Source: Paenochrobactrum glaciei (lineage in GTDB: Bacteria > Pseudomonadota > Alphaproteobacteria > Rhizobiales > Rhizobiaceae). From it: DNA of 64,000 bases. The notes below the pieces were generated by a model. That model was not told where the DNA came from. It saw only the letters and a program-made list of their open reading frames with translations, and ran no database searches. Where the stretch lies: contig NZ_BAAADE010000001.1 in assembly GCF_039522165.1 (NCBI RefSeq), positions 1,054,001 to 1,118,000 of the forward strand. Direction: 5' to 3'. A program made the position numbers and the translations under genes. Positions 62,091-64,000 of the stretch are shown one piece after another (position 1 is the first letter of the stretch; every line of letters begins with the position of its first letter).

Positions 62091-63383
62091 GTGGTTCAAA
62101 CGCTTCGTCAAAGCAGTCCTGATTTCGAAGAAAAGTTTGCTGAATTTCTAAACAGCAAGCGTGAAGTTTCCGCCGATGTGGATCGGGTGGTACGCGAAAT
62201 TGTGGATCATGTGCGTCGTGACGGCGATAAAGCGCTGATTTCCTATTCCAAAACTTTCGACCGTATCGATCTGGATAAAACCGGCATTGCCGTTACCAGC
62301 GAAGAAATCGACGAAGCTTTCAAACTTGCTCCGGCCTCGACCGTTGAAGCATTGAAACTGGCGCGTGACCGCATCGAAGCCCACCATGCCCGCCAGATGC
62401 CGCAAGATGACCGCTACACGGACGCTTTGGGCGTAGAGCTCGGCTCGCGCTGGACAGCGATTGAAGCTGTCGGCCTTTATGTACCGGGCGGCACTGCAAG
62501 CTATCCAAGTTCGGTTTTGATGAATGCCGTGCCTGCACGCGTTGCAGGTGTTGAGCGTATCGTCATGGTTGTGCCTTCGCCGGACGGGATTTTAAACCCG
62601 CTGGTGCTGGTCGCGGCACGCCTTGCCGGTGTATCTGAAATTTACCGCGTCGGCGGCGCACAGGCGATTGCCGCTCTTGCCTATGGCACCGAAACCATCA
62701 AACCGGTTGCCAAGATTGTCGGCCCCGGCAATGCGTATGTGGCTGCCGCCAAGCGCATTGTGTTCGGAACCGTCGGCATTGATATGATCGCGGGGCCTTC
62801 CGAAGTGCTGGTTATTGCCGACAGCGATAATAATCCGGACTGGATTGCCGCCGACCTCTTGGCACAAGCCGAGCATGACACTGCCGCACAATCCATCCTG
62901 ATGACCAATGATGAAGCATTGGCCAAAGCAGTTGATGAAGCGGTTGAGCGTCAGCTTAAAACTTTATCACGCAGCGAAACGGCAGCCGCAAGCTGGCGTG
63001 ATTATGGCGCGGTTATTCTGGTGGATGACTTTGAACAAGCCATTCCGCTCGCCAACCGTATTGCAGCCGAACATCTGGAAATTGCCACCGAAAATGCTGA
63101 AGAGCTGGTGGATAAAATCCGCAATGCCGGTTCTATTTTCATTGGTAAATATACACCGGAAGTCATTGGCGATTATGTCGGTGGCTGTAACCATGTGTTG
63201 CCGACAGCCCGCTCTGCCCGCTTCTCATCAGGCCTTTCTGTGCTTGATTATGTCAAACGCAGTTCTATTCTAAAGCTCGGGCCTGAACAGCTACGCGCAT
63301 TAGGCCCTGCTGCTATTGATATCGCCCGTGCCGAAGGCCTTGATGCCCACGCACAATCGGTTGCAATCAGATTGAATCTTTGA
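62091..63383 (+). CDS. hisD: Histidinol dehydrogenase
   Basis: A 430-residue zinc- and NAD-dependent enzyme that oxidises L-histidinol to histidine in two steps. It has GLYVPGGTASYPSSVLMNA near residue 126-144, the PGNAYVAAAKR segment near 211, IAGPSEVLVIADS near 229, the zinc-binding QAEHD near 260 and GRSAEHL-equivalent IAAEHLEIATENA near 325. It starts with GTG at 62091 behind AAGAAGGAA. UPF0262 follows after six bases, the usual alphaproteobacterial arrangement. Confidence 0.97.
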   Translation: MVQTLRQSSPDFEEKFAEFLNSKREVSADVDRVVREIVDHVRRDGDKALISYSKTFDRIDLDKTGIAVTSEEIDEAFKLAPASTVEALKLARDRIEAHHARQMPQDDRYTDALGVELGSRWTAIEAVGLYVPGGTASYPSSVLMNAVPARVAGVERIVMVVPSPDGILNPLVLVAARLAGVSEIYRVGGAQAIAALAYGTETIKPVAKIVGPGNAYVAAAKRIVFGTVGIDMIAGPSEVLVIADSDNNPDWIAADLLAQAEHDTAAQSILMTNDEALAKAVDEAVERQLKTLSRSETAAASWRDYGAVILVDDFEQAIPLANRIAAEHLEIATENAEELVDKIRNAGSIFIGKYTPEVIGDYVGGCNHVLPTARSARFSSGLSVLDYVKRSSILKLGPEQLRALGPAAIDIARAEGLDAHAQSVAIRLNL

Positions 63384-63389
63384 GGACAT

Positions 63390-63869
63390 ATGACCAGCGG
63401 CGGTGAAGCCCGATTGATTGATGTTGAGCTGGATGAGTCCATTGGACGCTCCACGCCTGACATTGAGCATGAGCGTGCCGTCGCTATTTTTGATCTGATT
63501 GAAGAAAACAGCTTCCGTCCCGTGGGTGACGAGATCGGCGGCCCTTACAAATTGCGGCTTTCGCTGCTTGAAAAACGGCTGATTTTTACCATCTCAAGGG
63601 AATGCGGAGAACTTGTTGCCACGCATATTTTGTCGCTCACCCCTTTGCGGCGCGTTGTGCGCGATTATTTTATGATCTGCGAAAGCTATTATGAAGCCAT
63701 CCGCTCTGCCACGCCCAGCAAGATTGAAGCCATTGATATGGGGCGCAGAGGTCTGCACAATGAAGGCTCGCAAACATTACAATCCCGTCTCGAAGGCAAG
63801 ATTGAGGTTGATTTCATCACCGCGCGCCGGCTGTTCACGCTGGTTTGCGTGCTGCATTGGCGGGGGTAA
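63390..63869 (+). CDS. UPF0262 family protein
   Basis: A 159-residue protein matching UPF0262: LIDVELDESIGRSTPDIEHERAVAIFDL near the N-terminus, GPYKLRLSLLEKRLIF near 50, then LSLTPLRRVVRDYFMICESYYEAIR near 81-105 and AIDMGRRGLHNEGS near 114. The function is unknown. It is almost always between hisD and a low-molecular-weight phosphatase gene in alphaproteobacteria, and both neighbours are present here. Confidence 0.93.
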   Translation: MTSGGEARLIDVELDESIGRSTPDIEHERAVAIFDLIEENSFRPVGDEIGGPYKLRLSLLEKRLIFTISRECGELVATHILSLTPLRRVVRDYFMICESYYEAIRSATPSKIEAIDMGRRGLHNEGSQTLQSRLEGKIEVDFITARRLFTLVCVLHWRG

Positions 63870-63875
63870 ACTTGC

Positions 63876-64000
63876 ATGATCGCCAGTGAAGATGTATCAA
63901 GCCCCGCAGAAGACGTAGACCCCCCCCTTAAACTGGGTCTGCCCTCTTCCATTCTTTTCGTTTGCGGCAAAAACTCTATCCGTTCGCCAATGGCCGAGCT
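63876..64000 (+). CDS. Low-molecular-weight protein tyrosine phosphatase family protein, N-terminal part (cut by window end)
   Basis: The first 41 codons of a frame beginning ATG at 63876. After a polar leader of about 24 residues, it reads SILFVCGKNSIRSPMAE, the phosphatase P-loop C-x5-R-S (C30, R36) of low-molecular-weight phosphatases and arsenate reductases. It follows UPF0262 by six bases, the usual context. The leader contains a run of eight C (63920-63927). The C-terminal part is outside the window. Confidence 0.88.
   Translation, partial: MIASEDVSSPAEDVDPPLKLGLPSSILFVCGKNSIRSPMAE

Noticed and set aside
1..64000. CRISPR arrays, insertion sequences, prophage, toxin-antitoxin or classical defence genes
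   Set aside because: I saw no regularly spaced repeats, transposase, integrase or terminal inverted repeats, and no recognised defence or toxin-antitoxin pair.

Overview
This window is a 64 kb piece of an alphaproteobacterial chromosome, most likely from the order Hyphomicrobiales (Rhizobiales) and closest in gene content and order to the Brucella/Ochrobactrum/Pseudochrobactrum group. The diagnosis rests on several alphaproteobacterial gene strings: aroA-cmk-rpsA, dnaX-ybaB-recR, dnaA-dnaN-recF, ahcY-divL-tsaE, addB-addA-trxA, trpF-trpB-trpA-accD-folC and murA-DUF2948-hisD-UPF0262. It also rests on proteins of alphaproteobacterial type, including DivL with tyrosine in place of the phosphoacceptor histidine, AddAB instead of RecBCD, DUF2852 and DUF2948. 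G+C looks close to half by eye, lower than I would expect for Brucella itself, so a Pseudochrobactrum-like genus is possible. The genus is inference.

Layout. 1-2.7 kb: aroA end, cmk, rpsA. 2.7-4.7 kb: a YeiH-type transporter and a divergent LysR regulator. 4.7-9.2 kb: lytic transglycosylase, recR, ybaB, dnaX and the SRP RNA, all on the minus strand. 9.2-13.3 kb: HIT protein, nudC, pheA, kdsB and a membrane cytochrome c. 13.4-20.2 kb: yejABEF peptide ABC importer followed by a 2-hydroxyacid dehydrogenase. 20.2-26.4 kb: moeB-like, recF, dnaN, dnaA, a 1 kb non-coding region with one perfect DnaA box, and rpsT. 26.7-30.6 kb: enoyl-CoA hydratase, mutM, an overlooked 58-residue Flp-pilin-like gene, a short MarR regulator and a leucyl aminopeptidase. 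31-37.6 kb: ahcY, divL, a tsaE-sugar kinase fusion and a murU-like nucleotidyltransferase. 37.6-44.8 kb: addB, addA, trxA. 44.8-51.9 kb (minus): DUF2852, YgjP-type metallopeptidase, YdcF, trpF, trpB, trpA, accD, folC. 52-58 kb: an AraC regulator, an AT-rich gap, a sitABCD manganese/iron importer behind a striking inverted-repeat operator, and a DUF924 gene. 58-64 kb: meso-diaminopimelate dehydrogenase, tRNA-Thr(GGT), a small charged protein, murA, DUF2948, hisD, UPF0262 and the start of a low-molecular-weight phosphatase.

How the genes work together. Most of the window is core housekeeping: replication (dnaA, dnaN, dnaX, recF), recombination repair (recR, addAB, mutM), translation (rpsA, rpsT, tRNA-Thr, SRP RNA), amino-acid biosynthesis (pheA, trpFBA, hisD, aroA) and cell-envelope metabolism (murA, kdsB, lytic transglycosylase, probable AmgK/MurU MurNAc recycling, Ddh). 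Transport is represented by YejABEF, SitABCD and YeiH. No phage, insertion sequence, CRISPR array or classical defence island was seen.

The most notable items are these: the TsaE-AmgK-like fusion coupled to MurU; the DivL pseudokinase; a single Flp-like pilin gene with no visible tad genes; the perfect 17-bp inverted repeat bracketing the sit promoter -10; a Ddh gene (uncommon in this class) behind a 13-bp stem-loop; and an AT-rich gap carrying a possible 33-residue membrane peptide. I did not find a clear, wholly new multi-gene system.
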